DNA from: an uncultured Sphingomonas sp.
GTDB taxonomy: Bacteria; Pseudomonadota; Alphaproteobacteria; Sphingomonadales; Sphingomonadaceae
Length of the DNA: 37,074 nt
Assembly (NCBI GenBank): GCA_913775975.1
Contig: CAJYLQ010000058.1
Location: forward strand, 1-37,074
Direction of reading: 5' to 3'
Below, piece by piece: positions 22,618 to 31,261 of the stretch (its first letter is position 1; each line of letters begins with the position of its first letter). Both the position numbers and the translations under genes were made by a program. The notes under the pieces are model-generated. The model ran no database searches and was not told the DNA's origin. It saw nothing but the letters and a program-made list of their open reading frames with translations.

Positions 22618-24291
22618 ATGCGGGGGCGGTTCTGGCTTACAATTTGGATGGCGATCGGGGCGATCGTCGCGCTGCTGTCGCCGGGTACGGCGGCGGCAGG
22701 TCTGGCCGGTCCGTCGCTCAGCGTCTGCATCGCGCGCGCCGCACCGGGGATGACGCCCGACGCCCTGTTCGCCGAGCCCGGCCGGTTCGACTGCGCGACG
22801 CCGCAGCGGGACTTTGGCGCGGGCGATTTCTGGGTTCTGTCGCAGCCGCTGCCCGCCGGCCGGTTCGCCGTCGTGCGCATGTCCAGCGTGTGGCAGGACC
22901 GGGTCACGCTCTATGTCCGCTATACCGATGGCGCGATCCGGCGGGTCGCCTTCACCAGCGCGGATACGGGGCGGCTGTTGCGGCTGGGGGCCGCGATCCA
23001 GGTCGACATCCCCGACCGCGCCGCGCCCGCGCAGCGACTGCTGTGGCATATCGAGGGGGCGGGCAACATCCGCGGGATCGTGCTGGGCCCCGTCGTCGCG
23101 ACGCATGAGGGGACGGACCATGCGCAGTTCCTGCTCGCGCTGTTCTATGCCGCGATCCTGGGCGGGGCGGGATCGTTGCTGATCCACAACCTGGCCCTGC
23201 TGACGGTGCTGCGCCAGCCGTTCCAGGCGGTGTATTGCGGGCTACTGATGTTCCTGCTGCTGTACACGCTGTCGGTGTCCGGACTGCTGGGCCATCTGAT
23301 GCCCGGTCTCGACAATAACGACCGGCAGCGGCTGAACTGGCTGATGCTGGGCCTGTGCGGCGCGGCGATCGTGCTGTTCGCGCGGCTGTTCTTCGAACGC
23401 CGCGTGTTCGCCGGCTGGCTGGGCCGGGCGAGCGAGGCGGTGATGGCCGCGCTGGTCGGCACCGGCCTGCTGGCGGCGGTGCTGGCGCCGTCGCACATGA
23501 TCCTGCTCCACTATCTGATCACCGCCAGCTTCGTGACGCTGATGGTGCTCGTGCCGCTGGTCATCGTTCGCGCGTGGCGTACGCGCAGCCGCTATCTGGG
23601 GCTTTTCGCGCTCGCCTGGAGCGCGCCGATCGTCATGGCGGGTCTGCGGATCGCGCAGGCGGTGGGGCTGACGGGGTGGCATTTCTGGCTGGACCAGTCG
23701 ACGGTCCTGTCGATGATGGCGGAGGCGCTGATCTCCAGCCTCGCGATCACCTTCCGCCTGCGGATGTTGCAGCAGCAGCGCGACGCCGCGCGGGCGGGGG
23801 AGGCGATCGCGCGGGCCGTCGCGGATACCGATCCGCTGACCGGGCTGGCCAATCGCCGCGCCTTCATGCGCCAGGCAATCGGGCGGGTGGGCGCGCAGAC
23901 GCTTTTCGTAATCGACCTCGACCATTTCAAGACGATCAACGACACGATCGGCCATGACGGCGGCGATGAGGTGTTGCGCACGGTCGCCGGCGTGCTGGAG
24001 GCGATCCGCCCCGCCGGCGGCCTCGTCGCGCGGATCGGGGGCGAGGAATTCGCCCTGATCTTCGACCGGCATGTCGGCCTGTCGCCCGCGACGCTGTTCG
24101 ATGCGCTGCGATCGGCGCGGATGCCGTTCGACGTCATCGTGACCGCCAGCATCGGTATCTCGTCCGGCCCGCTGGTGCAGGAAACGGACTGGAAGGCGCT
24201 GTACCGCCGCGCCGACCGCGCGCTGTATGCCGCGAAGGCGGCCGGGCGCGACCGGGCGCGGGACGCCGACGCGTTGCAGATGGCGGCCTGA
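22618..24291 (+). CDS. Membrane diguanylate cyclase (7TM-DISM-like sensor, GGDEF)
   Basis: The 557-residue protein makes cyclic di-GMP. It has a signal-like helix (residues 6-26), a beta-rich extracytoplasmic domain (about 27-165), seven or so membrane helices (about 170-375, typical of 7TMR-DISM proteins), a short coiled linker (LRMLQQQRDAARAGEA) and a GGDEF domain. The substrate-binding segment DPLTGLANRRAF and DLDHFKTINDTIGHDGGDE are intact and the active site is GGEEF (474-478). The inhibitory I-site RxxD is absent: the matching region reads RPAGGLVARI, so product feedback is probably lost. The ATG at 22618 has no clear ribosome-binding site; the next ATG is at 22648. Confidence 0.92.
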   Translation: MRGRFWLTIWMAIGAIVALLSPGTAAAGLAGPSLSVCIARAAPGMTPDALFAEPGRFDCATPQRDFGAGDFWVLSQPLPAGRFAVVRMSSVWQDRVTLYVRYTDGAIRRVAFTSADTGRLLRLGAAIQVDIPDRAAPAQRLLWHIEGAGNIRGIVLGPVVATHEGTDHAQFLLALFYAAILGGAGSLLIHNLALLTVLRQPFQAVYCGLLMFLLLYTLSVSGLLGHLMPGLDNNDRQRLNWLMLGLCGAAIVLFARLFFERRVFAGWLGRASEAVMAALVGTGLLAAVLAPSHMILLHYLITASFVTLMVLVPLVIVRAWRTRSRYLGLFALAWSAPIVMAGLRIAQAVGLTGWHFWLDQSTVLSMMAEALISSLAITFRLRMLQQQRDAARAGEAIARAVADTDPLTGLANRRAFMRQAIGRVGAQTLFVIDLDHFKTINDTIGHDGGDEVLRTVAGVLEAIRPAGGLVARIGGEEFALIFDRHVGLSPATLFDALRSARMPFDVIVTASIGISSGPLVQETDWKALYRRADRALYAAKAAGRDRARDADALQMAA

Positions 24292-24385
24292 CCGGATGCC
24301 GGCCCGGCGGGTCCGGGGTCGCGCCGGACGGGTTTGACCGATCGCCGTTCCGCTTTACACCGGCGGACCGGGAGACAGGTTCGCC

Positions 24386-24592
24386 ATGCAGGATACGCCC
24401 CACTATCGCCGCCGCCGCGCCGGCTTCGTCATCGCCGCCCTCGTCATGATGGCTGCCATGCCCGAGCATCGCCGCCCACTGATCGGCACGCTGTCGATCG
24501 GATTCGACCATTCTCTGCCGCAGGTCGAAGTGCGTCTTGCCCGGCAGTGGCAGGGGGCCGCGGCGTTGATCTTCGCCATGATGCGTTCCTGA
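24386..24592 (+). CDS. Small membrane-associated protein, unknown
   Basis: The 68-residue ORF starts MQDTPHYRRRRAGFVIAALV: a short polar N-terminus, four Arg residues, then one hydrophobic helix (GFVIAALVMMAAM), and a C-terminal amphipathic part ending IFAMMRS. GGGAGA lies about 12 bases upstream of the ATG. It fills the gap between the diguanylate cyclase and the acyl-CoA ligase. Composition is protein-like, but without comparison this is only a probable gene. Confidence 0.5.
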   Translation: MQDTPHYRRRRAGFVIAALVMMAAMPEHRRPLIGTLSIGFDHSLPQVEVRLARQWQGAAALIFAMMRS

Positions 24593-24639
24593 CGGCGGCG
24601 GGCTTGCGGCCCGCAATCCTGCTGCTAACATCAGTGTCA

Positions 24640-26328
24640 ATGAGCGACATGCGAGTCTGGAGAGAGGGCTACGGCCACCCGGTCCCATGGGATCTGGTGC
24701 CGCCGCCGCGCACGATGGTCGACCTGTTCGAGGAGTCGGTCGCCGCGCATCCCTCCGCGCCGCTGCTCGACTTCATGGGTCGGCATTACAGCTATGGCGA
24801 GGTGCATGACGGCGCGGCGCGCGTCGCGTGCGGGCTGGCGGCGCTGGGCTATGGGCCGGGCGACCGGATCGGGCTCTATCTGCCCAACGTGCCGCACTAT
24901 GTCGCCGCCTATTACGGCATCCTGAAACTGGGCGCGACGGTGGTGAACTTCTCGCCGCTCTACACCGCCGCCGAACTGGCCGACCAGGTCGCGGATTCGG
25001 GCACCCGGCTGCTGTTCACCGTCTCCGCCAGCGCATTGCTGCCGACCGCGCTGAAGGTGCTGGACAACAGCGCGCTCGAACGGCTGGTCGTGGGATCGGT
25101 CGCGGGGGCGCTGCCGCCGACCAAATCCATTCTCTACCGCCTGACCCGCCGGTCGGAAGTGGTGGCCCGCCCGCACGATCCGCGCGTCCTCGCCTTTTCG
25201 CGGCTGATCGCCAATCGCGGCATCTGCACGACACCCGCGCTGGATCCCGATCGCGACGTGGCGCTGATCCAGTATACCGGCGGCACGACCGGTACGCCCA
25301 AGGGCGCGGTGCTGACCCACCGCAACCTCGCCGCCAATGCGGAACAGGTCGCCGGCCTGGATCCCCAGCGCGGGCGGACGGCGGACCGCATCCTGGGGGT
25401 GCTGCCCTTCTTCCACGTCTTCGCCAACACCTGCGTCCTCAACCGCACGGTGGTGACGGGCGGGGAGATCGTGATGCTGCCCCGGTTCGACGCGGGCCAG
25501 GTGCTCGCCGCGCTGGACCGGACGAAGGCGACGGCGATGCCCGGCGTGCCGACCATGTACCGCGCGCTGCTGGACCATCCGCGCACGGCGCAGACCGATT
25601 TCTCGTGCCTGCGCATGTGCATCTCGGGCGGCGCGCCGCTGCCGGCCGAGCTTAAGGAGCGGTTCCATCAGGTGACGGGCGCGACGCTGGTCGAGGGCTA
25701 TGGCCTGTCGGAAAGCTCGGGCGTCGTGTCCTGCAACCCCTATGAGGGCGCGGCGCCCGCCGGCTCGATCGGGCAGCCGGTGCCGGGCACGCACGTGACG
25801 CTGCTCGACAAGGAGGATCCGTCCCGCGCCGCGCCGCTGGGCGAACCGGGGGAGATCGCGATCCGGGGCCCGCAGATCATGCGTGGCTACTGGAACCGGC
25901 CCGATGCCGACGCGCAGGTCTTCGTCACCGACGGCGACGGCCATCGCTGGCTGCGCACCGGCGATGTCGGCACGATCGACGCCGACGGCTTCATCCACAT
26001 CGTCGACCGGCTGAAGGACATGATCGCGGTCAGCGGGTTCAAGGTGTTTCCCAGCCAGATCGAGGCGATCCTCTATCATCATCCGGCGGTGAAGGAGGCG
26101 CTGGTGATCGGCCTGCCCGATGCCTATCGCGGCGAACACCCCCGCGCCTATGTGACGCTGGAGGAGGGGATGACGATCGACGGCACGGCGCTGTGCGCGT
26201 GGCTGAACCCGCAGCTCGGCCGGCATGAGCGCGTCGACGCCGTCGTCGTGCGCGACAGCCTGCCCAAGACGATGATCGGCAAGCTGAGCCGCAAGGATCT
26301 GCTGATCGAGGTGACGGCGGCGGAATAG
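24640..26328 (+). CDS. Long-chain acyl-CoA ligase (AMP-forming, FadD-like)
   Basis: The 562-residue enzyme activates a carboxylic acid with ATP and CoA. The AMP-binding motif YTGGTTGTPKGA begins at residue 212; later motifs are EGYGLSESSG, RGPQIMRGYWNRP, LRTGDVG and DRLKDMIAVSGFKVFPSQIE, and the catalytic Lys is in LPKTMIGKLSRKDL. All fit FadD-type ligases. The start is taken at the ATG at 24640 (MSDMRVWREGYGH); ATG 24649 or GTG 24634 are possible, whereas a much longer upstream frame overlaps the small ORF and is not protein-like. The chain length of the substrate cannot be inferred. Confidence 0.9.
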   Translation: MSDMRVWREGYGHPVPWDLVPPPRTMVDLFEESVAAHPSAPLLDFMGRHYSYGEVHDGAARVACGLAALGYGPGDRIGLYLPNVPHYVAAYYGILKLGATVVNFSPLYTAAELADQVADSGTRLLFTVSASALLPTALKVLDNSALERLVVGSVAGALPPTKSILYRLTRRSEVVARPHDPRVLAFSRLIANRGICTTPALDPDRDVALIQYTGGTTGTPKGAVLTHRNLAANAEQVAGLDPQRGRTADRILGVLPFFHVFANTCVLNRTVVTGGEIVMLPRFDAGQVLAALDRTKATAMPGVPTMYRALLDHPRTAQTDFSCLRMCISGGAPLPAELKERFHQVTGATLVEGYGLSESSGVVSCNPYEGAAPAGSIGQPVPGTHVTLLDKEDPSRAAPLGEPGEIAIRGPQIMRGYWNRPDADAQVFVTDGDGHRWLRTGDVGTIDADGFIHIVDRLKDMIAVSGFKVFPSQIEAILYHHPAVKEALVIGLPDAYRGEHPRAYVTLEEGMTIDGTALCAWLNPQLGRHERVDAVVVRDSLPKTMIGKLSRKDLLIEVTAAE

Positions 26329-26433
26329 GGGCGCCAATGCGAACGCGCTGCCCCATATATCGCCTTGGTATCGAATGTCCTTGCCGCTCCGGCCGTCCTT
26401 GCCTCCCGTTCCCCCGTATCGCATAGCGCATCG

Positions 26434-26679
26434 ATGGATACCGAAACGCCCGTGGACGACCTGTCGTTCGAAGATGCGCTGAAGGAGCTGGAGCGGATCG
26501 TCGGCCGGCTGGAAAGCGGCGACGCGACGCTGGACGAATCGATCCGCCTGTACGAACGCGGCGACCGGCTGCGCGCCCGCTGCGCGGAGCGGCTGGACGC
26601 GGCGCAGGCCCGGATCGAGGCGATCCGTCTGGACGCCGAGGGCAAGCCCGCCGGCACCCGCCCCTTCGCCGCCGCCTGA
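26434..26679 (+). CDS. xseB: Exodeoxyribonuclease VII small subunit
   Basis: The 81-residue protein is the helical small subunit of exonuclease VII, which binds the large subunit XseA and helps in single-strand DNA degradation. The signature LSFEDALKELERIVGRLESG is followed by TLDESIRLYERGDRL. The ATG at 26434 is chosen by comparison with family length; the 23 codons upstream in frame are not conserved-looking. It lies 3 bases before ispA, the usual xseB-ispA order. Confidence 0.93.
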   Translation: MDTETPVDDLSFEDALKELERIVGRLESGDATLDESIRLYERGDRLRARCAERLDAAQARIEAIRLDAEGKPAGTRPFAAA

Positions 26680-26682
26680 TCC

Positions 26683-27585
26683 ATGACCGACGCTCTGCCC
26701 GCCACGCTGGCCGCCGCCGTCGCGACCGTCGCCGAGGCGGTGGATCACCAGTTCGACCGGCTGCTGGCCGTGCCGGACGATCCCCGCGCGGACCTGTATC
26801 GCGCGATGCGCCATGCCGCGATCGGCGGCGGCAAGCGGCTGCGGCCGCTGCTGACCGTCGCGACCGCCGACCTGTTCGCGGTCGACCGCGCCTGTTCGGT
26901 GCTGGTCGGGACGGCGATCGAGGCGATCCACGTCTATTCGCTGATCCATGACGATCTGCCCGCGATGGACGATGACGACCTGCGCCGTGGCAAGCCCACC
27001 GTCCACAAGGCGTTCGGGGAGGCGACGGCGATCCTGGCGGGCGACTGCCTTCATGCGCTCGCCTTCGAGGTGCTGGCCGATCCGGCGACGCATCCCGACC
27101 CCTTCGTCCGCGCCGAACTGGTGATGGACCTCGCCCGCGCGGCCGGTCCGTCGGGCATGGCGGGTGGTCAGATGATGGACCTGGAGGCGGAGAAGGCGCG
27201 GTTCGACCTCGCCACCGTCACCCGGCTGCAGCAGATGAAGACGGGCGCGCTGATCTGCGCGGCGGTGGAGGCCGGGGCGATCCTGGGCCGCGTGCCGCCC
27301 GAGGGCCGCGTCCACCTGCACGGCTATGCCCGCGATATCGGCCTCGCCTTCCAGATCGCCGACGACCTGCTCGACGCCGAGGGCGACGAGGCGCTGGCCG
27401 GCAAGAAGCTGCGCAAGGACGGCGAGGCGGGCAAGGAGACGTTCCTGTCGCTGCTGGGCGTCGAGCGCGCGCGCGAACAGTGCCGGATGCTGGTCGACCA
27501 GGCGATCGAGCATCTGCGCAGTTATGGCGCGGAGGCCGACGTGCTGCGCGCCATCGCCCGCTACGTGGTCGAGCGCGACCGCTGA
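26683..27585 (+). CDS. ispA: Farnesyl diphosphate synthase
   Basis: The 300-residue polyprenyl synthase builds farnesyl diphosphate from IPP and DMAPP. The first Asp-rich motif is DDLPAMDDDDLRRGKPT (D90, D91, D96) and the second is DDLLD (227-231). The GGGKRLRPLL segment that binds IPP is at about 48-57, and GGQMMDLEAE follows the helical core. The residues before the first motif (VYSLIHDD) fit farnesyl- rather than long-chain-specific enzymes. The gene follows xseB with a 3-base gap and precedes coaD. Confidence 0.93.
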   Translation: MTDALPATLAAAVATVAEAVDHQFDRLLAVPDDPRADLYRAMRHAAIGGGKRLRPLLTVATADLFAVDRACSVLVGTAIEAIHVYSLIHDDLPAMDDDDLRRGKPTVHKAFGEATAILAGDCLHALAFEVLADPATHPDPFVRAELVMDLARAAGPSGMAGGQMMDLEAEKARFDLATVTRLQQMKTGALICAAVEAGAILGRVPPEGRVHLHGYARDIGLAFQIADDLLDAEGDEALAGKKLRKDGEAGKETFLSLLGVERAREQCRMLVDQAIEHLRSYGAEADVLRAIARYVVERDR

Positions 27586-27607
27586 CCGCCGCTGAGGATA
27601 CTTGCCC

Positions 27608-28114
27608 ATGACCACCCGTATCGGCGTCTATCCCGGCACCTTCGACCCGCTGACGCTGGGGCATATGGACATCATCCGGCGCGGTGCGAAGCTGGTCGAC
27701 CGGCTGGTGATCGGCGTGACGACCAATCCCTCCAAGTCGCCGATGTTCACGCTGGAGGAACGGATGGCGACGGTTCGGCGCGAGGTGGCCGGCATCGGCG
27801 CCGCGATCGACGTCGTCGCGTTCGATTCGCTGCTGATGGATTTCGCGACGCGCGAGGGGGCCAGCGTGATCGTGCGCGGCCTGCGCGCGGTCGCGGACTT
27901 CGAATATGAATATCAGATGGCGGGCATGAACCAGCAGCTCAACCGCCATGTCGAAACCGTCTTCCTGATGGCGGATGTCGCGTTGCAGCCGATCGCGAGC
28001 CGGCTGGTGAAGGAAATCGCGCTCTATGGCGGCGACGTCGCCAAGTTCGTCACCCCCGGCGTGCGCGAGGAACTCGTCGCCCGCGTGGCGAGGCTGGGCC
28101 GGAAGGGCGGCTGA
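27608..28114 (+). CDS. coaD: Phosphopantetheine adenylyltransferase
   Basis: The 168-residue enzyme makes dephospho-CoA from 4'-phosphopantetheine and ATP. The nucleotidyl-transfer motif GTFDPLTLGH (T/HxGH, H19) and RGLRAVADFEYEYQMAGMN are characteristic. The usual ISSTxVR segment reads IASRLVKEIA, as is common in alphaproteobacteria. The ATG at 27608 gives the typical MTTRIGVYPG start; a TTG two codons upstream also has the GAGGA site at a good distance. It follows ispA by 22 bases. Confidence 0.95.
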   Translation: MTTRIGVYPGTFDPLTLGHMDIIRRGAKLVDRLVIGVTTNPSKSPMFTLEERMATVRREVAGIGAAIDVVAFDSLLMDFATREGASVIVRGLRAVADFEYEYQMAGMNQQLNRHVETVFLMADVALQPIASRLVKEIALYGGDVAKFVTPGVREELVARVARLGRKGG

Positions 28115-28309
28115 CCAGCGGGGCGCCCCGTCGCAGGTGAGGGCGTCAGCTGAAATCTGACGAGGCGGGGTTCATCCCCTTCAACCCTTGGGGCGGTCCT
28201 TGCCCCCGCATGGGCCAGCCCGTACCGCTCTGACTGATGCCCCGCCGCCACACCCGCGCGGCATCATGGCCGCACGCCTCTCGACAACCGGACCCGCCGG
28301 GTCTACCGG

Positions 28310-28495
28310 CCGCGACGTGACGGGTTCCCCCGGACGGGGGATGAAAAGGGAAGCCGGTGCGCGGGGGAAGCCCCGCAAAACCGGCGCTGTCCCCGCAACT
28401 GTGACCGGCGAGCCGCCGCCCCATGATGCCACTGGGAAACCGGGAAGGCGGGGCGACCGGCAGCGACCCGGAAGCCAGGAGACCTGCCCGGCACG
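28310..28495 (+). ncRNA. Cobalamin (B12) riboswitch
   Basis: Conserved blocks occur in the correct order: GGGAAGCCGGTG (28348-28359), CCGGCGCTGTCCCCGCAACTG (28381-28401, split here into its core CCCCGCAACTG), GCCACTGGG (28428-28436), GGGAAGGCGGGG (28442-28453), GCGACCCGGAAGCC and the B12 box AAGCCAGGAGACCTGCC (28472-28488). The ends are approximate. It lies 115 bases upstream of the B12 receptor gene btuB and should repress it when adenosylcobalamin is plentiful. Confidence 0.95.
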
Positions 28496-28580
28496 GTCGA
28501 TCCATCGCCCCGGCGGGAGCACCGGAGCGGACGAGGCTATTCCTCGAGCGAGCGACGCCCCCGCGGACCGTGGCGCAATC

Positions 28581-28607
28581 GTGCGTCCGGCCGCCCGAAG
28601 GACGTGC
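28581..28607 (+). promoter_or_regulatory. Hairpin that may hide the btuB ribosome-binding site
   Basis: GTGCGTCC (28581-28588) can pair with GGACGTGC (28600-28607) as an eight-pair stem with two G-T wobbles. The likely ribosome-binding sequence AAGG (28598-28601) lies at its 3' side, just before the ATG at 28611. This would fit a translational expression platform for the riboswitch; it is inferred from pairing only. Confidence 0.4.
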
Positions 28608-28610
28608 CCG

Positions 28611-30467
28611 ATGCTGAAATACCTGCTTCTGTCCAGCGCGCTTCTGGCCCCGCCGGCCGCCGCGCAAGGCCTGGACCAGTCCCGCGACGCGGACGAAGAC
28701 CGGATCGTCGTCACCGCCGCCCGCGCGCCGCAGTCGATCGACGAGGTCGGCCAGGCGATCACCGTCATCGACCGGGCGGAGATCGAACGCCGCCAGACCG
28801 TCATCGTGTCCGACCTGCTGATGACCACGCCCGGCGTCACCGTCACCCGATCCGGCTCGGTTGGCGGCATCACCGACGTGCGGCTGCGCGGCGCGGATTC
28901 GGCGCAGACGCTGGTCGTGATCGACGGCGTGCGCGTCAACGACCCCTCCTCGCCGGCGGGCGCCTTCGACTTCGCCAACCTCCTGTCCTCGTCCGTCGAG
29001 CGGGTGGAGGTGCTGCGCGGGCCCAACTCGGTCCCCTGGGGCAGCCAGGCGATCGGCGGCGTCGTCAACATCATCACGCGCGCGCCGACCGAGGGCCTGT
29101 CCGCCCGCGCCAACGCCGAATATGGCTATGCCAATCAGGTCTTCACCAGCGCCGGCATCGCCGGCGGTACGGGTGCGCTGAGCGGTTCGCTGACCGGCGG
29201 CTATCTGCGGACGGACGGCATCTCCGCCGCCGCCAACGGGACGGAGCGCGACGGCTATCGCCACTATGGCGCGAACGGCCGGCTGGGGCTGGAGCTGGCA
29301 CCGGGCATCGGCATCGACCTGCGCGGCTGGTACGCGAACAGCCGCGCGAATATCGACGGCTTCCCGCCGCCCAACTACACGCTGGCGGACACGGCCGAAT
29401 ATCAGAAGAGCCGCGAGATCTACGGCTATGCCGGCGCCCATGCCGATCTGGCCGACGGCCGGTTCCGCAACCGCATCGCCTTCACCATCGCCGATATTCA
29501 CCGCGACAATTACGATCCCGCGACCGGCGCCGATCCGACCTTTTTCGGGCGCGGCCGGTCCGAGCGGTACGAGTATCAGACGGACCTGCGCATCGTCGAT
29601 CCGGTCCGCTTCGTCGGCGGCGCCGAGCATGAGGACAGCCGCTTCGACGACGGCTCGACCGCGCGCAGCACGGGCATCACCAGCGTCTATGGCCAGCTGA
29701 TCGCCAAGCCGTTCGAGGCGCTGACGCTAACCGGCGGCGTCCGCCACGACGATCACCGCCGCTTCGGCGCGCGCACCACCTTCGGTGCGGATGCGGCGCT
29801 GGCGCTGGCGACCGGCACGGTCGTGCGCGCCAGCTATGGCGAGGGGTTCAAGGCGCCGACGCTGTACCAGCTCTACAGCTTCATCGGGAACCAGAACCTG
29901 CGGCCCGAAGAGGCGAAGAGCTATGACCTGGGCATCGCGCAGGCGTTCCTGGGCGGCCGTGCGCGGATCGGCGCGACCTGGTTCGAGCGGACGATCCGCA
30001 ACCAGATCGACTATGACTTCGCCACCAACCTGTATGGCAATATCCAGCGCACCCACACCAACGGCGTCGAGGTCGAGCTGGCGCTGCGCCCGGTCGATGC
30101 GCTGCAGGTATCGGCCAACTATACGTGGATGGACCCGCAGAACCGCTCCGCCGGCGCCGCCTTCGGCCGCGACCTGCCACGCCGCGCGCGCGAAACGGTG
30201 AACTTCAACGCCGATTACCGCTTCCCCTTCGCGCTGGCGGTGGGCGCGACGATCAGCGTCGTGGGCGACAGCTTCAACAATGTCGCCAACACGCAGCGGC
30301 TGGACGGATACGTCCTGGCCGGCATCCGCGCGGAAGTGCCGATCACCGAGCGCCTTTCGGTATACGGCCGGGTGGACAACCTGTTCGACGAATCCTACCA
30401 GACCGTGACGGGATACGGCACGTACGGCCGCGCGGCCTATGGCGGGATAAGGGTGAAACTGGGTTGA
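28611..30467 (+). CDS. btuB: TonB-dependent vitamin B12 receptor (BtuB-like)
   Basis: The 618-residue outer-membrane receptor has a signal peptide (cleavage after AAAQ), a TonB box (DRIVVTA near residue 30), a plug domain (VIDGVRVNDP, VEVLRGPNSVPWGSQAIGG) and a 22-strand barrel ending in a C-terminal aromatic-rich strand (the last residues are GIRVKLG). The length and riboswitch upstream support cobalamin as ligand. The ATG at 28611 has AAGGA about 9 bases upstream; the frame is open far upstream through the riboswitch, which is not coding. The stop overlaps the next start. Confidence 0.92.
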   Translation: MLKYLLLSSALLAPPAAAQGLDQSRDADEDRIVVTAARAPQSIDEVGQAITVIDRAEIERRQTVIVSDLLMTTPGVTVTRSGSVGGITDVRLRGADSAQTLVVIDGVRVNDPSSPAGAFDFANLLSSSVERVEVLRGPNSVPWGSQAIGGVVNIITRAPTEGLSARANAEYGYANQVFTSAGIAGGTGALSGSLTGGYLRTDGISAAANGTERDGYRHYGANGRLGLELAPGIGIDLRGWYANSRANIDGFPPPNYTLADTAEYQKSREIYGYAGAHADLADGRFRNRIAFTIADIHRDNYDPATGADPTFFGRGRSERYEYQTDLRIVDPVRFVGGAEHEDSRFDDGSTARSTGITSVYGQLIAKPFEALTLTGGVRHDDHRRFGARTTFGADAALALATGTVVRASYGEGFKAPTLYQLYSFIGNQNLRPEEAKSYDLGIAQAFLGGRARIGATWFERTIRNQIDYDFATNLYGNIQRTHTNGVEVELALRPVDALQVSANYTWMDPQNRSAGAAFGRDLPRRARETVNFNADYRFPFALAVGATISVVGDSFNNVANTQRLDGYVLAGIRAEVPITERLSVYGRVDNLFDESYQTVTGYGTYGRAAYGGIRVKLG

Positions 30468-31261
30468 TTCGACGGGTTCTTCCCGCCCTGCTGCTCGCTG
30501 GCTGCGCCGCGTCGCCGCCGGGCGGGGGCGGGGGGATCGTGTCGATCAACCCCTGCGCGGACGTTACGCTGGTGCGGCTGCTGCCGGCCCGGCGGATCGC
30601 CGCGATCAGCCATTATTCGCAGGAAGCGGACGCGACCTCGCTCCCCCTGTCCGTCGCGCGCCGGTTCCGCGCGACGGCGGGGACGGCGGAGGAGGTGATC
30701 GCGCTGGCGCCCGATCTGGTCGTCGCGTCCCGCTTCACCCCGCCCGCGACGCGCGACGCCTTCGCCCGCGCGCGGCTGCGCGTCCTGTATCTCGATTCCC
30801 CGCAGACGATCGCCGCCAACATCGCGCAAATCCGCGAGCTGGCCGCCGCCACCGGCAGCGAGGCGGCCGGCGAAGCGCTGGTCCGCCAGATCGAGGCCGC
30901 GCTGCGCGATACGCGCGCGACCGTGGCCGACCGCCCGGCGCTCTTTTATCTGTCGGGCGATCTGGCGACCGGCGGCGGCACGCTGCTCGACGAGATGATG
31001 CGCCATGTCGGCCTCGCCAACGCCGCCGCCCGATATGGCGTGACCTGGACGGGGCGGTTGCCGGTGGAGGCGATCGTCGCCGATCCGCCCGCCGTGATCG
31101 TCTCGCATGACGAGGATCATGGCCGCACCGCGACGCTGCGCCGCGCGGTGCTGCCCGGCATCCGCGAGGCGCGCTTTCCCCGCACGCTCGTCAATTGCGG
31201 CGGCCCGGCGATCCCGGCCGCGCTGCACCGGCTGGCGGCGATCCGCGGGACGCTGGCATGA
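30464..31261 (+). CDS. btuF: Cobalamin-binding lipoprotein of the ABC importer (BtuF-like)
   Basis: The 265-residue protein has a lipobox (LAGC, lipid Cys 14) and a periplasmic binding fold of the BtuF/FhuD type. Typical segments are IVSINPCADV, VVASRFTPP and the closing AALHRLAAIRG. It begins with a TTG at 30464 that overlaps the btuB stop as TTGA, so translation is coupled; no ATG is available near this position. As a lipoprotein it probably hands cobalamin to BtuC at the inner membrane, rather than diffusing freely. Confidence 0.87.
   Translation: MIRRVLPALLLAGCAASPPGGGGGIVSINPCADVTLVRLLPARRIAAISHYSQEADATSLPLSVARRFRATAGTAEEVIALAPDLVVASRFTPPATRDAFARARLRVLYLDSPQTIAANIAQIRELAAATGSEAAGEALVRQIEAALRDTRATVADRPALFYLSGDLATGGGTLLDEMMRHVGLANAAARYGVTWTGRLPVEAIVADPPAVIVSHDEDHGRTATLRRAVLPGIREARFPRTLVNCGGPAIPAALHRLAAIRGTLA

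Noticed and set aside
24637..27615. A 992-codon open frame on the minus strand
   Set aside because: Antisense to acyl-CoA ligase, xseB and ispA, all of which are clear genes.
28188..28610. In-frame extension of btuB through the riboswitch
   Set aside because: The open frame crosses the aptamer and lacks any protein-like features; the ATG at 28611 begins a proper signal peptide.
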